A stretch of DNA of 64,000 nucleotides from Candidatus Dadabacteria bacterium (GCA_022822065.1 JAJECI010000010.1:1-64000), one strand, 5' to 3'; shown: positions 1 to 8,894, numbered from the stretch's first letter. Made by a program: numbers and translations. Notes: a model not told the origin generated them from the sequence alone.

Positions 1-104
1 ACTTCCTTCGCTCCGGTTTTACCCAGAAGGGTCATCCCGTTCGCGAAGAACACGAACCCCACGAGCAGCAACACGTAACCTAATAAAGCTTCTATTGGAA
101 CCAT
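1..104 (-). CDS. AmiS/UreI family channel, N-terminal part only
   Basis: The gene runs off the left edge, leaving about 34 N-terminal residues: a short leader and one hydrophobic helix followed by a FANGMTLLG segment. This resembles the first helix of AmiS/UreI channels, which carry urea or short amides across the inner membrane. An ATG at 113 sits only 1 nt after the AAGGAGG Shine-Dalgarno, while the ATG at 104 is 10 nt away, so 104 is chosen. With so little sequence the family call is moderate, and the substrate cannot be inferred. Confidence 0.5.
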   Translation of the reverse strand, partial: MVPIEALLGYVLLLVGFVFFANGMTLLGKTGAKE

Positions 105-141
105 ACTAACCATACCTCCTTATGAGATCATAACCGTTCCT

Positions 142-159
142 GGCCCCAAGACAGGGGCC
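142..159 (-). promoter_or_regulatory. Leader hairpin upstream of the AmiS/UreI-like gene
   Basis: GGCCCC (142-147) and GGGGCC (154-159) form a perfect 6-bp stem with a 6-nt loop. It lies between a possible promoter and the ribosome-binding site of the gene at 104. No T-run follows, so it is more likely a leader structure than a terminator. Function unknown. Confidence 0.35.
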
Positions 160-169
160 GCTAATTATG

Positions 170-199
170 CTTTTATCACAAACGCATCTTCAATGTCAA
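170..199 (-). promoter_or_regulatory. Possible sigma70 promoter for the AmiS/UreI-like gene
   Basis: On the minus strand TTGACA (194-199) is followed after 18 nt by TAAAAG (170-175). The -35 box is perfect and the -10 box is weak. It points at the gene starting at 104 and leaves a leader of about 60 nt that contains the hairpin at 142-159. Confidence 0.4.
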
Positions 200-235
200 G
201 CGTAAATTACAACCCCAACCCGGGGCAAAACGGCA

Positions 236-733
236 TTATTGGGATGGAATAAAATCCAAGGCGACCGAGTTTATGCAGTACCGAAGCCCGGTCGGAGGGG
301 GGCCGTCCTTGAAGACATGCCCCAGATGCTCCCCGCATTTGCTTGATACTACCTCATAGCGCCTGAGTCCGAAGGAGTTATCGGGAACTATCTTCACGGC
401 GTCCTCGCTTATGGGCCTCCAGAAACTCGGCCATCCGGTTTTTGAATCGTATTTATGCTCGGAGGAAAAAACAGGCTGCCCGCAGCCCGCGGTAATGTAG
501 GTTCCCTTTTTCTTGTTGTGAAGCAGTTCTCCGGAAAAGGGGGCTTCCGTGCCCTTTTTCCAGAGCACTTTGTACTCAAGGGGCGAAAGCTTCTTTTTCC
601 ACTGCTCAGAAGTAAGTCCCATGACCCCCTCGGGCAGGGGTTTTTCACCCTGTTCGCCTCCCGCGGGCAGAAGCGGCCAAACAACAAGAACCGCGACCGC
701 AAGAACAATCATGGTAATTCCGCGCATAATCAT
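236..733 (-). CDS. msrB: Exported peptide-methionine (R)-S-oxide reductase, zinc-free type
   Basis: Reduces methionine-R-sulfoxide in oxidised proteins. The 165-residue product starts with a hydrophobic signal segment (residues 4-24), so it likely works outside the cytoplasm. The MsrB core is clear: GWPSF at 100-104, HLGHVF at 136-141 and the catalytic Cys153 in RYCINS. Each of the two usual CxxC zinc pairs has only one Cys left (Cys84, Cys133), so the structural zinc site is absent, as in known zinc-free MsrBs. Which remaining Cys resolves the disulfide is unclear. A GAGG motif about 8 nt upstream supports the ATG at 733. It is divergent from the aldehyde dehydrogenase gene. Confidence 0.93.
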   Translation of the reverse strand: MIMRGITMIVLAVAVLVVWPLLPAGGEQGEKPLPEGVMGLTSEQWKKKLSPLEYKVLWKKGTEAPFSGELLHNKKKGTYITAGCGQPVFSSEHKYDSKTGWPSFWRPISEDAVKIVPDNSFGLRRYEVVSSKCGEHLGHVFKDGPPPTGLRYCINSVALDFIPSQ

Positions 734-843
734 GAAGACGACCTCTATTTCTCAATATAAACACCCTCCGTCGGCATGTAAAGTGGCTTAAAATCAGGTA
801 AAAAACAAAAAGCCCACACCAAGGGGCGGCGGAGGGAAAAAGC

Positions 844-2238
844 ATGCCGAAAACACTTGAGGTTCTTGGAGCCTACGACGAAAAACTCATAAGAAAAATT
901 CCCGTGACCAGCAAAAGGGAGATGCAAAAAGCGCTTTCCGAGGCAAGGGCTCTTGCCGACCGGCCGTCAGAAAGAATCCCCATTCCGCAAAGAATAGAGA
1001 TCCTCGAGCGAACCAGGGAGTTTGTCGAGAGAAACTACGACCGTATCGTGGCGGACGCCGCCGCGGAGGGAGGAAAACCTCTCATTGACACCAGAGCCGA
1101 GATCACAAGAGCCATAAACGGAATAAAGGTGGCGATCGAATCCCTCTCCAGCCTCGGAGGAGAGGAAATACCCATGGGCTCAAACGCCGCTTCCCTTAAC
1201 AGGATGGCATTTACTCTCAGGGAACCAATAGGGGTTGTGGTAGCCATCTCGGCCTTCAACCACCCTTTTAACCTCGCCGTTCACCAGGTGATACCCGCGG
1301 TGGCCGTCGGCTGCCCGGTAATCATAAAGCCCGCGCTCAATACTCCCCTTTCCTGCCTTAACCTGCTTGAAGCTCTCTACGAAAGCGGTCTTCCAGAAAA
1401 GTGGGCCCGCGCCGTTATAGTGGACGACACACTCGCCGAAGCGCTGGCGACGGACAGAAGGGTCAACTACCTCACATTCATCGGCTCCGCCAAAGTGGGA
1501 TGGCACCTGAGGTCAAGGCTCGCGCCGGGAACAAGATGCGCTCTTGAGCACGGGGGCTCGGCTCCCGTGATAGTGGAGCGCGACGCTGACATAGACGACA
1601 TGCTTCCCCTTCTTGCAAAAGGCGGCTTCTACCACGCGGGCCAGGTCTGCGTTTCCGTGCAGAGGGTTTTCGCGCAAAGCTCGGTAGTGAAAAAGGTCGC
1701 CAAAGGACTTAAGAAACTTGCTCTCGAGACAAAAGTCGGAGACCCGATGAGCGAAGAAACGCATATAGGCCCCCTCATAAGCCCGAGGGAGGTCACAAGA
1801 GTTAACAGCTGGGTAAAAGAGGCTTTGAGAAAAGACGGGGAGCTTCTTTGCGGAGGCAAAAAAATCGGGAAAACCTGCTATGAGCCCACGGTAATCCTTA
1901 ACCCGAGCCAGAGCTGCAGGCTCTCGCGCGAGGAGATCTTCGGACCCGTTATAGCCGTTTACTCCTACAAGAGAATGGACGAGGCCATAGAACTGGCGAA
2001 CAGCCTCCCCTACTCGTTTCAGGCGTCGGTATTCACCAAGAACATCGATACCGCCCTTGAGGCCGTGAAGAAGCTGAAGGCGGCTTCAGTGCTCGTAAAC
2101 GACCACACCGCGTTCCGGGTCGACTGGATGCCTTTTCGCGGGGCCGGGCACTCGGGAATAGGAACGGGAGGAATTCCGTACACTATGCGCGAGATGACCC
2201 ACGAAAAACTTATGGTAATAAGGTCATCCGCGGTATAA
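844..2238 (+). CDS. NAD(P)-dependent aldehyde dehydrogenase family protein
   Basis: Oxidises an aldehyde to the acid or thioester with NAD(P)+. The 464 residues include the Rossmann-associated FIGSAKVG loop (212-219), catalytic Cys269 in AGQVC, general base Glu235 in LEHGG, oxyanion Asn139 and Lys162. The GGGG-like LELGG motif is LEHGG here. The overall pattern resembles the lactaldehyde/phosphonoacetaldehyde/GapN-like branch, but the substrate cannot be read from the sequence. A good Shine-Dalgarno (GGAGG, 8-nt spacing) supports the ATG. It stands alone, convergent with the TonB receptor. Confidence 0.9.
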   Translation: MPKTLEVLGAYDEKLIRKIPVTSKREMQKALSEARALADRPSERIPIPQRIEILERTREFVERNYDRIVADAAAEGGKPLIDTRAEITRAINGIKVAIESLSSLGGEEIPMGSNAASLNRMAFTLREPIGVVVAISAFNHPFNLAVHQVIPAVAVGCPVIIKPALNTPLSCLNLLEALYESGLPEKWARAVIVDDTLAEALATDRRVNYLTFIGSAKVGWHLRSRLAPGTRCALEHGGSAPVIVERDADIDDMLPLLAKGGFYHAGQVCVSVQRVFAQSSVVKKVAKGLKKLALETKVGDPMSEETHIGPLISPREVTRVNSWVKEALRKDGELLCGGKKIGKTCYEPTVILNPSQSCRLSREEIFGPVIAVYSYKRMDEAIELANSLPYSFQASVFTKNIDTALEAVKKLKAASVLVNDHTAFRVDWMPFRGAGHSGIGTGGIPYTMREMTHEKLMVIRSSAV

Positions 2239-2248
2239 AAGAATCTTG

Positions 2249-2289
2249 GAAAAAAGTTCCTGCCGGGACCGAGTTCATCCCGGCAGGAA
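2249..2289 (-). terminator. Rho-independent terminator of the TonB receptor gene
   Basis: A perfect 12-bp stem (2257-2268 with 2278-2289, 9-nt loop) is followed on the minus strand by a T-run complementary to the A-run at 2250-2255. The T-run lies only on the minus side, so it ends the gene that stops at 2316. The hairpin may also slow transcription coming from the plus-strand dehydrogenase gene. Confidence 0.85.
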
Positions 2290-2315
2290 AATAATGCCGT
2301 TGCGGCAAGACAGGC

Positions 2316-4856
2316 TTAGAAGCTGTACTCGTAAGCCAAGTAGTAATAACCGCCGTTAAACCCGAAAGGTGCCGAGCGCCGTGAGTAGGTGAAAACTCCC
2401 GGGGAATCGACTATGAGAGACCCGTCGTGATCGTATATGGCACCGCCCCTTGACTGGCCGATTTCGTTCTTGTCAGGCTTTACGTCAAAAAGGTTGTTGG
2501 CCCCGATTTTAAGCGTGCCGACTTTGCCCATTCCCACGCTAAGACTCGCATCGGTAATGTACTTTGCGCCGTAAGTCTGTCTTTTTCCACCGTCAAGAAC
2601 CGTATATTCCCCGTAACGGTGAACAGCGACCAGCAGGGAGGCGAATCCTTTTGAATAAGACCCGGAGAGGGAGAAGCGGTCCTTAGGCTGCCATTCTTCT
2701 ATAATCGAACGGTCCTGTTCCGTAAAAAGCTCTTCGGGGAGACCGAGCGGAAGATTCACGTCCGTGATCTCGGTTTCACTTACAGTTCCGGCAAAAACAA
2801 TGTTTAAAGTAGAAGTGTCGCCAAAGGAATGATCATAGCTCGCTACCACATCCACCCCCCTGGTCGTAGTGTCCGCGGCGTTCATGAAGAACTGACCCTG
2901 CTGCGCCCCTACGCTATCCCTTACCGATTGAGGAATGGCTTCATTACCCTCGCTAATCCTGCCGCTCAGAATAACCCGGTCGTCAATCAGTATGTAATAG
3001 AAGTCGGTTGTGATCGTGAGGGCGGAAAACGGGTTGAACACGAAACCGGCACTGAAGTTTTGTGAAGTTTCTTCTTTAAGTTCCGGAACCCCTATCATCC
3101 TTGCGAGATCACTGTCATTACGGAAAGTCCCCACTTCGAACGCATCAAATTCTCCTGTCTGCTCATTAAGATTGAACTGTGTCGAGACGTTATTGAAATA
3201 AATCTGCTGCATGGAAGGAGCCCTGAAGCCCGTGCTCGCAGAGCCCCTAAGGGCAAAAGAATCTGAAAGTCCGGCTCGGGCAGAGAGTTTTCCGTTAAAA
3301 GTGTTCCCGAAGTCGCTGTAGTTCTCGTAGCGCACGGCGGGACTTAAAAGCAGTATCTCCCCTACATCAAATTCCGCGTCGGCGTATGCGGAGAAAGCAT
3401 CCCTTGATTCTGAGAGCTCATTGCTGGGTTTGAAACCAGGAAATACCTGTATTCCGGGAGCTCCTCTGCCCCCGGGACCATCGTAGTCTTCATATGAATA
3501 CCGTTCACCGGCTACTATCTCATATTCCTCCCTTCTGTACTCACCTCCCCAGGCGAGATTTCCAAACGTAAAAGGAGTCGTAAAATCAAGATTCACCGTG
3601 TGCTGAAAAAGCTTTAGCTCTCCCGCGTCGGCGGACAGTGGAATTGAACCGGTGTAATCCGCGTCGGAGAGACATTGCGCCGCCTCACCGGTATGGCACC
3701 TGACCCATGAGGCGTTATGGGAATCAGTGATCTCAAAGGAAAAAGAGTTTCCGCCCACTACATAACTCACGTCCATTTTTACGCTGTCGGTAAGGTCTCC
3801 CTCGAAACCCGCACCGAATGCCAAATCACTTATACTGGTGTTGATAAGAGGAAGAAAACCATCCGGGTAAGCTGATCCGGCAGGGTTTCTGTCAAACTGA
3901 TTTGCCCTTCTGTAAAAACCCCCGCTCTCGTTTTCCCTCTTCGACAGGTCAAAGAAGCTGTAAACCTCACCGTCCATAATATCCACCGGCGCCCTCATGT
4001 TGAGCACGAAGCTCACGTGCGTGGAATCCGCGTCGCCCACTCTGAACCTGTCCCTGTCAAAAACGCGCTCGGGATCGTTTACGCTGCTGGCTGAAAGCGT
4101 CCGCGGACTACTCACACTTCCGCACGGGGCCGCATTTCCGTCCGTGTCAAGACATTCACTGCCGGAATACTGGATATCTCCCATTGCCCCCGCCCTGTTG
4201 GAACGGCCCCTGTCCCTTACTTCAAGGGTCGCATTCACGACGCTTTCGCCGCCGACCGAAAAACCCTTGTTTATGCTCGCCACAAGAGTTTCTCCGTCTC
4301 CTTCGTAAAGCTGTCCGGCGGTTGCAGTTATCTTGCCGTCGTAGCCGTCCTTAAGAATTATGTTTATAACACCGGATATGGCATCTGAACCGTACTGCGC
4401 CGAAGCGCCGTCCCTCAGTACCTCGATTCTCTTTATCGCGCTTACGGGAATCGTGTTCATATCAACACCCGCGGTACCACGGCCCACCGACGTGTTTACG
4501 TGTATCAGGGCGCTTTTGTGGCGGCGCTTTCCGTTAACCAGAACAAGAACCTGATCAGGCCCGAGGCCCCTGAGCGTGGCGGGGCGAAGAGCGTCCGTCC
4601 CGTCGCTTATGGTCGAGCTTGAAAAGTTAAAAGACGGTATGAGTTCCTGAATAATCCGGCCTACCTCGGTCTGCCCGGTAGCGACGATCTCCTCTTCCGT
4701 TATGACATCGACGGGAACCGGAGAGTCAGAAACGCTTCGTTCCTCAAAACGGCTGCCGAGCACGACGAGCTTTTCAAGTTCGAAAGCATTTGTTAAGGGA
4801 CTTAGCAAACCTGCGAAAAGCAGGACAGAAAGCCCCGTAATGATTCCTTTTTTCAT
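2316..4856 (-). CDS. TonB-dependent outer-membrane receptor
   Basis: Energy-coupled uptake of an unknown ligand across the outer membrane. From the ATG at 4856 the product is 846 residues. It has a signal peptide, a TonB-box-like stretch LVVLGSR, a plug domain (VLVNGKRRHKS, then GASAQYGSDAISGVINI) and a 22-strand-type barrel ending in an aromatic residue (YEYSF). An upstream in-frame ATG at 4922 would add 22 non-signal residues. The start at 4856 is preferred because it follows GGAGG and begins MKKGIITGLSVLLFAG. It is divergent from a secreted Cache protein. No riboswitch is recognisable upstream, so I do not assign cobalamin, siderophore or glycan as ligand. Confidence 0.92.
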   Translation of the reverse strand: MKKGIITGLSVLLFAGLLSPLTNAFELEKLVVLGSRFEERSVSDSPVPVDVITEEEIVATGQTEVGRIIQELIPSFNFSSSTISDGTDALRPATLRGLGPDQVLVLVNGKRRHKSALIHVNTSVGRGTAGVDMNTIPVSAIKRIEVLRDGASAQYGSDAISGVINIILKDGYDGKITATAGQLYEGDGETLVASINKGFSVGGESVVNATLEVRDRGRSNRAGAMGDIQYSGSECLDTDGNAAPCGSVSSPRTLSASSVNDPERVFDRDRFRVGDADSTHVSFVLNMRAPVDIMDGEVYSFFDLSKRENESGGFYRRANQFDRNPAGSAYPDGFLPLINTSISDLAFGAGFEGDLTDSVKMDVSYVVGGNSFSFEITDSHNASWVRCHTGEAAQCLSDADYTGSIPLSADAGELKLFQHTVNLDFTTPFTFGNLAWGGEYRREEYEIVAGERYSYEDYDGPGGRGAPGIQVFPGFKPSNELSESRDAFSAYADAEFDVGEILLLSPAVRYENYSDFGNTFNGKLSARAGLSDSFALRGSASTGFRAPSMQQIYFNNVSTQFNLNEQTGEFDAFEVGTFRNDSDLARMIGVPELKEETSQNFSAGFVFNPFSALTITTDFYYILIDDRVILSGRISEGNEAIPQSVRDSVGAQQGQFFMNAADTTTRGVDVVASYDHSFGDTSTLNIVFAGTVSETEITDVNLPLGLPEELFTEQDRSIIEEWQPKDRFSLSGSYSKGFASLLVAVHRYGEYTVLDGGKRQTYGAKYITDASLSVGMGKVGTLKIGANNLFDVKPDKNEIGQSRGGAIYDHDGSLIVDSPGVFTYSRRSAPFGFNGGYYYLAYEYSF

Positions 4857-5123
4857 CCTGAGTCCTCCATAATCCAAAATGCTTATTTTTGTATGATAAC
4901 ATAAAACCACGAAACAGTGCACAATTTGACGCCGTCAGCAAAACAATTGACAACAGCTAGAAGCTTTTATTAGGCAATTACCTCATAACCAGCCAGAAGC
5001 AGGTAATTCATCGGCTGAATTCACGTGGGGAAGGTTTGAGAATTCCATTCGCCCGAGTGGAGAAGGGGGCGACCTTGTTAGGACTAAACGTTCTGCACCA
5101 CCTTGGAATAACTTAATCTTTAC

Positions 5124-5153
5124 TTGACAAACAGTTAAGCGGGTGAATAAAAT
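5124..5153 (+). promoter_or_regulatory. Strong sigma70-like promoter for the Cache protein gene
   Basis: TTGACA (5124-5129) is separated by 18 nt from TAAAAT (5148-5153). The leader to the ATG at 5270 would be about 110 nt. The other Cache gene, at 12296, also has a TTGACA box with an 18-nt spacer. Confidence 0.6.
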
Positions 5154-5157
5154 CTTT

Positions 5158-5177
5158 ACCGATCGGTTGGTATCGGT
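5158..5177. promoter_or_regulatory. Operator-like inverted repeat just downstream of a -10 box
   Basis: ACCGATCGGT (5158-5167) is a perfect 10-bp palindrome. A further half-site ATCGGT (5172-5177) makes a second inverted repeat with the first ACCGAT. It lies at the expected transcription start of the Cache gene, where a repressor could act. No regulator gene is adjacent. Confidence 0.4.
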
Positions 5178-5269
5178 GATCTGTCAACCTGAAAAAATAA
5201 TTCCTTAATAAAATATGAGCAGTTTATCTGGTATTTTAAGCTAACCCCCTAAAAAGAAAGGATGGAATC

Positions 5270-6748
5270 ATGAAAAAAACCGCAACGGTCACACTGTTTT
5301 CCTGCTTTATGCTTGTTCTTACCGTCGTCTTCGGCGATACACACCCCGCTTCCGCAGATGATATGTATACAACAACCGCCCAAGAGGCGAGTGAGATGGA
5401 CACTATGGAAGCTATGAGGAATTTTGTGCTGAATGTAAAAGAGCATTCGGAGAGACTCAGAGCCGAGGACAAGCACGCGGAGTTCCGCGCCGAAATGAGA
5501 ACTGACGACGGAGTGTGGAAAAGTGGAACCACTTACATTATTACCGTTAATACAAAAACCGAAGGACTCCAGAAATTCGAAGCAGGTGAACTTGTAACCT
5601 TCCATGCAGAACATCCCGCTGCCTCGAACGGGTCTTTGAGGCGCATCGGAATTTTTCAAGAGCTGGTGACCGAGGTAGAGGGAGCGGGAGGAGAGGCGCG
5701 CTGTGTTCAGGACGACTCCGGGAAGTATGGAAACCATATCTGTGCCGTTCGTACTGTCTTGACGGGGGCCGCCGGAGTCAGCATACCTGTCATATCAGTT
5801 GCGGGCTTTCATCATGAACTGAGTGAAGTGGATTTTTCCAGGGTGATCTGTCCTGATTTCACCCCTCAGTACTTTGGCGAGCAGGCGGAACGCGGAACGG
5901 ACTCCAAAGGAGAAGAATTCATACGTACAAGCGCCGACATGGTACATGACGAAAAAAGCCTGGAGAATTATCTGAAAACGGTAGATGAGCACATTTCCGA
6001 CGAGCTTGCTGTGTACCGAACAATACCGGGGCTTACCCCTCTGCAGCGAAGAGCGCTCATGGGCCAAAGATTTATTCAGCTCAGGCCCTGCTGGAGAACC
6101 TGGCCCTGGAAACAGGATGACATATATTTCTATCTGATCATATATGCGGGTGAACAGTACGGGATCTTTAACGGACTCAATCCTGAATTTGAAGATGTGC
6201 CGCTGCGTCTCTATGACGGCTGCATTGACATCAGTCGGGGCGTGTCCGATATAGTAGACCGGCAAGGCGACGGTTTCCTCGAATACTACTGGTCTAACCC
6301 TCTTATAGATGACGATGTAGTGGTTGATGAGAATGGAGACCCCATACGGGGCCTGTCTCCCGGTACGTCGGTCAAGCTCGGCTACTTCCTGGAGACAAAC
6401 TTCGGCGGCGCGGCCATCACATATTATGTTCTCGGTTCCGGTATTTACCCGGATAAGAAATATTCTGCTCCCGACGAGTCCGGCATGTGTCAGCCCGAAC
6501 CTGAAGGCTTATCCCAACTCGCTCGGGACAACCTTCACAAATTCCCCGATTTTTCAGAACAGGAAAAAGGTGACGGAGGATGCGCGATTACCTCCGGAGA
6601 CCAAGGCAATCTCAAGGCTGGGGCGCTTAGCCTGTTTTTGATCGTCGCAGCTCTGTTTCTCGCGATTTCAGGGAAAAGCCGCCTAGGCGGAAAGTTCCGG
6701 ACCCGGCATCCGGGGAACCGGCGGGCAGCCAAACTCGAAAAAGACTGA
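5270..6748 (+). CDS. Secreted double-Cache protein with Cys-type C-terminal sorting-like tag
   Basis: The 492-residue protein has a signal peptide (1-29). An N-terminal Cache-like region spans about 45-185. A clearer single-Cache region covers about 283-395, with YYW (339-341), a PGTSVKLGY strand and the typical end GSGIYP (389-394). No kinase, chemotaxis or cyclase output domain follows. The C-terminus is GDGGCAI (Cys438), a hydrophobic helix (about 450-467) and a basic tail, the layout of Cys-containing CTERM sorting signals such as JDVT-CTERM. Known: Cache domains bind small ligands outside the cell. Inferred: a surface-anchored ligand binder. The product at 11262 shares the C-terminal Cache region and the tag. 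Start supported by AAGGATGG. Confidence 0.75.
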   Translation: MKKTATVTLFSCFMLVLTVVFGDTHPASADDMYTTTAQEASEMDTMEAMRNFVLNVKEHSERLRAEDKHAEFRAEMRTDDGVWKSGTTYIITVNTKTEGLQKFEAGELVTFHAEHPAASNGSLRRIGIFQELVTEVEGAGGEARCVQDDSGKYGNHICAVRTVLTGAAGVSIPVISVAGFHHELSEVDFSRVICPDFTPQYFGEQAERGTDSKGEEFIRTSADMVHDEKSLENYLKTVDEHISDELAVYRTIPGLTPLQRRALMGQRFIQLRPCWRTWPWKQDDIYFYLIIYAGEQYGIFNGLNPEFEDVPLRLYDGCIDISRGVSDIVDRQGDGFLEYYWSNPLIDDDVVVDENGDPIRGLSPGTSVKLGYFLETNFGGAAITYYVLGSGIYPDKKYSAPDESGMCQPEPEGLSQLARDNLHKFPDFSEQEKGDGGCAITSGDQGNLKAGALSLFLIVAALFLAISGKSRLGGKFRTRHPGNRRAAKLEKD

Positions 6749-6760
6749 AAACGACGTTTA

Positions 6761-6825
6761 ATCCGAGGTTCCTGGCCCGCTCTCTTGCGATCGAATGTGC
6801 GGGGTTCAGGAACCTTGGATTTTTC
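6761..6825 (+). terminator. Terminator of the Cache protein gene
   Basis: A 14-bp stem with one G-T pair (6761-6774 with 6807-6820) is extended inside by CCCGC/GCGGG and is followed by a T5 run. It starts 12 nt after the stop codon. Confidence 0.75.
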
Positions 6826-7037
6826 GCGACAACCCTAGCGGATAATTCAGCAGTGCTCCGGCCATTCAGAAACCTTATTCTGATTTTCGGGGACAAAGCC
6901 GCAAACCCCGCAGGCCCTGAGAGGGGCTGGTTTGTCTCAGTTGCCTCCGGACGCAATTAACCACCACCGGAAAACCGCCGCGCGGCGAGCGATGTGACGA
7001 CCGGGTTTTATTCAGGCGCAACGCGCCCTCCCGGGCG

Positions 7038-7066
7038 TTTGAAACATGGGGACATTGCTTTATACT
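7038..7066 (+). promoter_or_regulatory. Promoter of lepA, close to the start codon
   Basis: TTTGAA (7038-7043), a 17-nt spacer and TATACT (7061-7066). The predicted start of transcription lies about 7 nt before the ATG at 7080, and no Shine-Dalgarno is present. This fits a leaderless or nearly leaderless mRNA. Confidence 0.45.
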
Positions 7067-7079
7067 TTACAGCCTGATC

Positions 7080-8876
7080 ATGGAAACAAGCCTGATTCGG
7101 AACTTCTCCATAATAGCCCACGTCGACCACGGCAAATCAACCCTCGCCGACAGGCTCCTTGAGTTCACCGGCACCCTGAGCGAGCGGGAGAAAACCGAGC
7201 AGTTCCTGGACAACATGGAGATAGAAAGGGAGAGGGGAATAACCATAAAGGCCCAGGCGGTAAGGCTGAAGTACAAGGCCGATGACGGCAGAACCTACGA
7301 ATTCAATCTCATAGACACCCCCGGGCACGTCGATTTCAGCTATGAGGTTTCGCGAAGCCTGATAGCGTGCGAGGGAGCATTGCTGGTGGTAGACGCCTCC
7401 CAGGGGGTTGAGGCCCAGACGCTTGCCCACGCATACCTGGCCGCCGACTCCGGGCTTGAACTCGTCCCCGTAGTAAACAAGATAGACTTGCCTTCCGCGG
7501 AACCCGACAGGGTGAAAAAAGAGATAGAGGACATAGTCGGAATCTCCACCGAAGACGCGGTTTTGGCAAGCGCCAAGGAAGGAACAGGCACTAAGGAGAT
7601 ACTGGAATCGATCGTGGCGCTTGTGCCGCCGCCCAAAAGCCCCGAGGACTCGAGGCTCAAGGCGCTTATATTCGACAGCTGGTTCGATTCGTACCAAGGC
7701 GTCGTGATGCTGGTAAGGGTATACGAAGGAACAGTAAGACTCGGCATGAACATCAAGCTAATGGCAACCGGCAAGAAATACGAAGTCAGGAAAATAGGCA
7801 CGTTCGCTCCGCAGGCAACGGAACTTGAGCAGCTCGGGGCGGGACAAGTCGGATTCATAACCGCCTCCATAAAGGAAATTGGCGAGGCAGGGGTCGGAGA
7901 CACGATAACGGCGGCCGATTCCCCCACTGAAAAGCCCCTCGAGGGGTTCAAGGTAATAAAGCCCATGGTCTTCAGCGGGCTCTACCCGATCGACACGGGA
8001 GATTACGACAAACTGAAAGAGGGACTCGAAAAACTCAAACTAAACGACTCATCTCTTGTTTACGAACCGGAGACATCACTTGCGCTCGGATTCGGTTTTC
8101 GCTGCGGCTTTCTCGGGCTTCTACACATGGAAATCGTGCGGGAGAGGGTCGAGAGGGAGTTCGAGGTAAACCTCATAACTACCGCGCCGACCGTTATTTA
8201 CAGGGCCATCTATCCGGGAGGAAGGGAAGTTTACGTCGACAACCCCAGCGAACTTCCGACCGGCGACCGCTCAGCCCGGCTCCAGGAACCGTACGTGTTC
8301 GTGTCCGTTCATACCCCTTCGGATTACCTGGGGCAGATATTCGAGCTCTGCGAAAAAAGAAGGGGGATACGGAAGAACCTGAGCTACGTCACGGAAAACA
8401 GGGCCATAATCGAATACGAGCTCCCGCTTGCGGAAATAGTCTATGATTTCTACGACACTCTTAAGTCTGTCACAAAGGGGTACGCCTCGATGGATTACGA
8501 GCCCGCGGGATACAAGGACTCAGACCTCATAAAGCTCGATATTCTCGTTAACGGAAACCCGGTCGACGCACTCTCCATAATCTCCCACAAGGACAAGGCC
8601 TACGAGAGGGGAAGGGAGCTTATAGTGAAGCTCCGCTCTCTCATCCCGCGCCAGCTCTATGAGGTGGTTATACAGGCGGCGATTGGAAGCCGGGTGATAG
8701 CCCGCGAATCGGTAAGGGCGATGAGGAAGGACGTTACCTCCAAGTGCTACGGGGGAGACGTCACCAGAAAAAGAAAGCTTCTTGAGAAACAGAAGGAAGG
8801 AAAAAAGAGAATGAAGCAGGTAGGAAGGGTGGAGATACCGCAGGAAGCTTTTCTGGCCGTGCTTAAAAACGACTGA
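7080..8876 (+). CDS. lepA: Elongation factor 4 (back-translocating GTPase LepA)
   Basis: Ribosome-bound translational GTPase that acts on stalled or mis-translocated ribosomes. The 598 residues match the family length. G1 is AHVDHGKST (13-21), G3 is DTPGHVDF (79-86) and G4 is NKID (133-136). The LepA-specific C-terminal domain, with [12 protein letters not shown] and a lysine-rich end, is complete. There is no Shine-Dalgarno before the ATG, and a TATACT box lies only 13 nt upstream. It is convergent with the ThDP enzyme gene. Confidence 0.98.
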   Translation: METSLIRNFSIIAHVDHGKSTLADRLLEFTGTLSEREKTEQFLDNMEIERERGITIKAQAVRLKYKADDGRTYEFNLIDTPGHVDFSYEVSRSLIACEGALLVVDASQGVEAQTLAHAYLAADSGLELVPVVNKIDLPSAEPDRVKKEIEDIVGISTEDAVLASAKEGTGTKEILESIVALVPPPKSPEDSRLKALIFDSWFDSYQGVVMLVRVYEGTVRLGMNIKLMATGKKYEVRKIGTFAPQATELEQLGAGQVGFITASIKEIGEAGVGDTITAADSPTEKPLEGFKVIKPMVFSGLYPIDTGDYDKLKEGLEKLKLNDSSLVYEPETSLALGFGFRCGFLGLLHMEIVRERVEREFEVNLITTAPTVIYRAIYPGGREVYVDNPSELPTGDRSARLQEPYVFVSVHTPSDYLGQIFELCEKRRGIRKNLSYVTENRAIIEYELPLAEIVYDFYDTLKSVTKGYASMDYEPAGYKDSDLIKLDILVNGNPVDALSIISHKDKAYERGRELIVKLRSLIPRQLYEVVIQAAIGSRVIARESVRAMRKDVTSKCYGGDVTRKRKLLEKQKEGKKRMKQVGRVEIPQEAFLAVLKND

Positions 8877-8894
8877 CGGCAAAGGCAACTGCTT

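Larger units (their letters stand above)
4857..5269. other. 413-bp divergent intergenic region
   Basis: Separates the TonB receptor (leftward) from the Cache protein (rightward). It holds the plus promoter at 5124-5153 and the inverted repeats at 5158-5177. On the minus strand a possible -10 box, TATCAT (4893-4898), could serve the receptor with a leader of about 30 nt. No small ORF or conserved RNA is evident in the remaining A/T-rich sequence. Confidence 0.6.
6749..7079. other. 331-bp intergenic region rich in inverted repeats
   Basis: After the terminator at 6761-6825 come a 6-bp hairpin with T4 (TCAGAA/TTCTGA, 6866-6883), a two-tier hairpin (CAAACC/GGTTTG, 6902-6934), a 12-bp palindrome (6976-6987) and a hairpin CGCCC/GGGCG (7024-7037). 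The lepA promoter follows. No ORF or recognisable RNA family was seen. Confidence 0.5.

Noticed and set aside
4857-5100. Cobalamin riboswitch upstream of the TonB receptor
   Set aside because: The conserved B12-box and core sequences could not be found on the minus strand.
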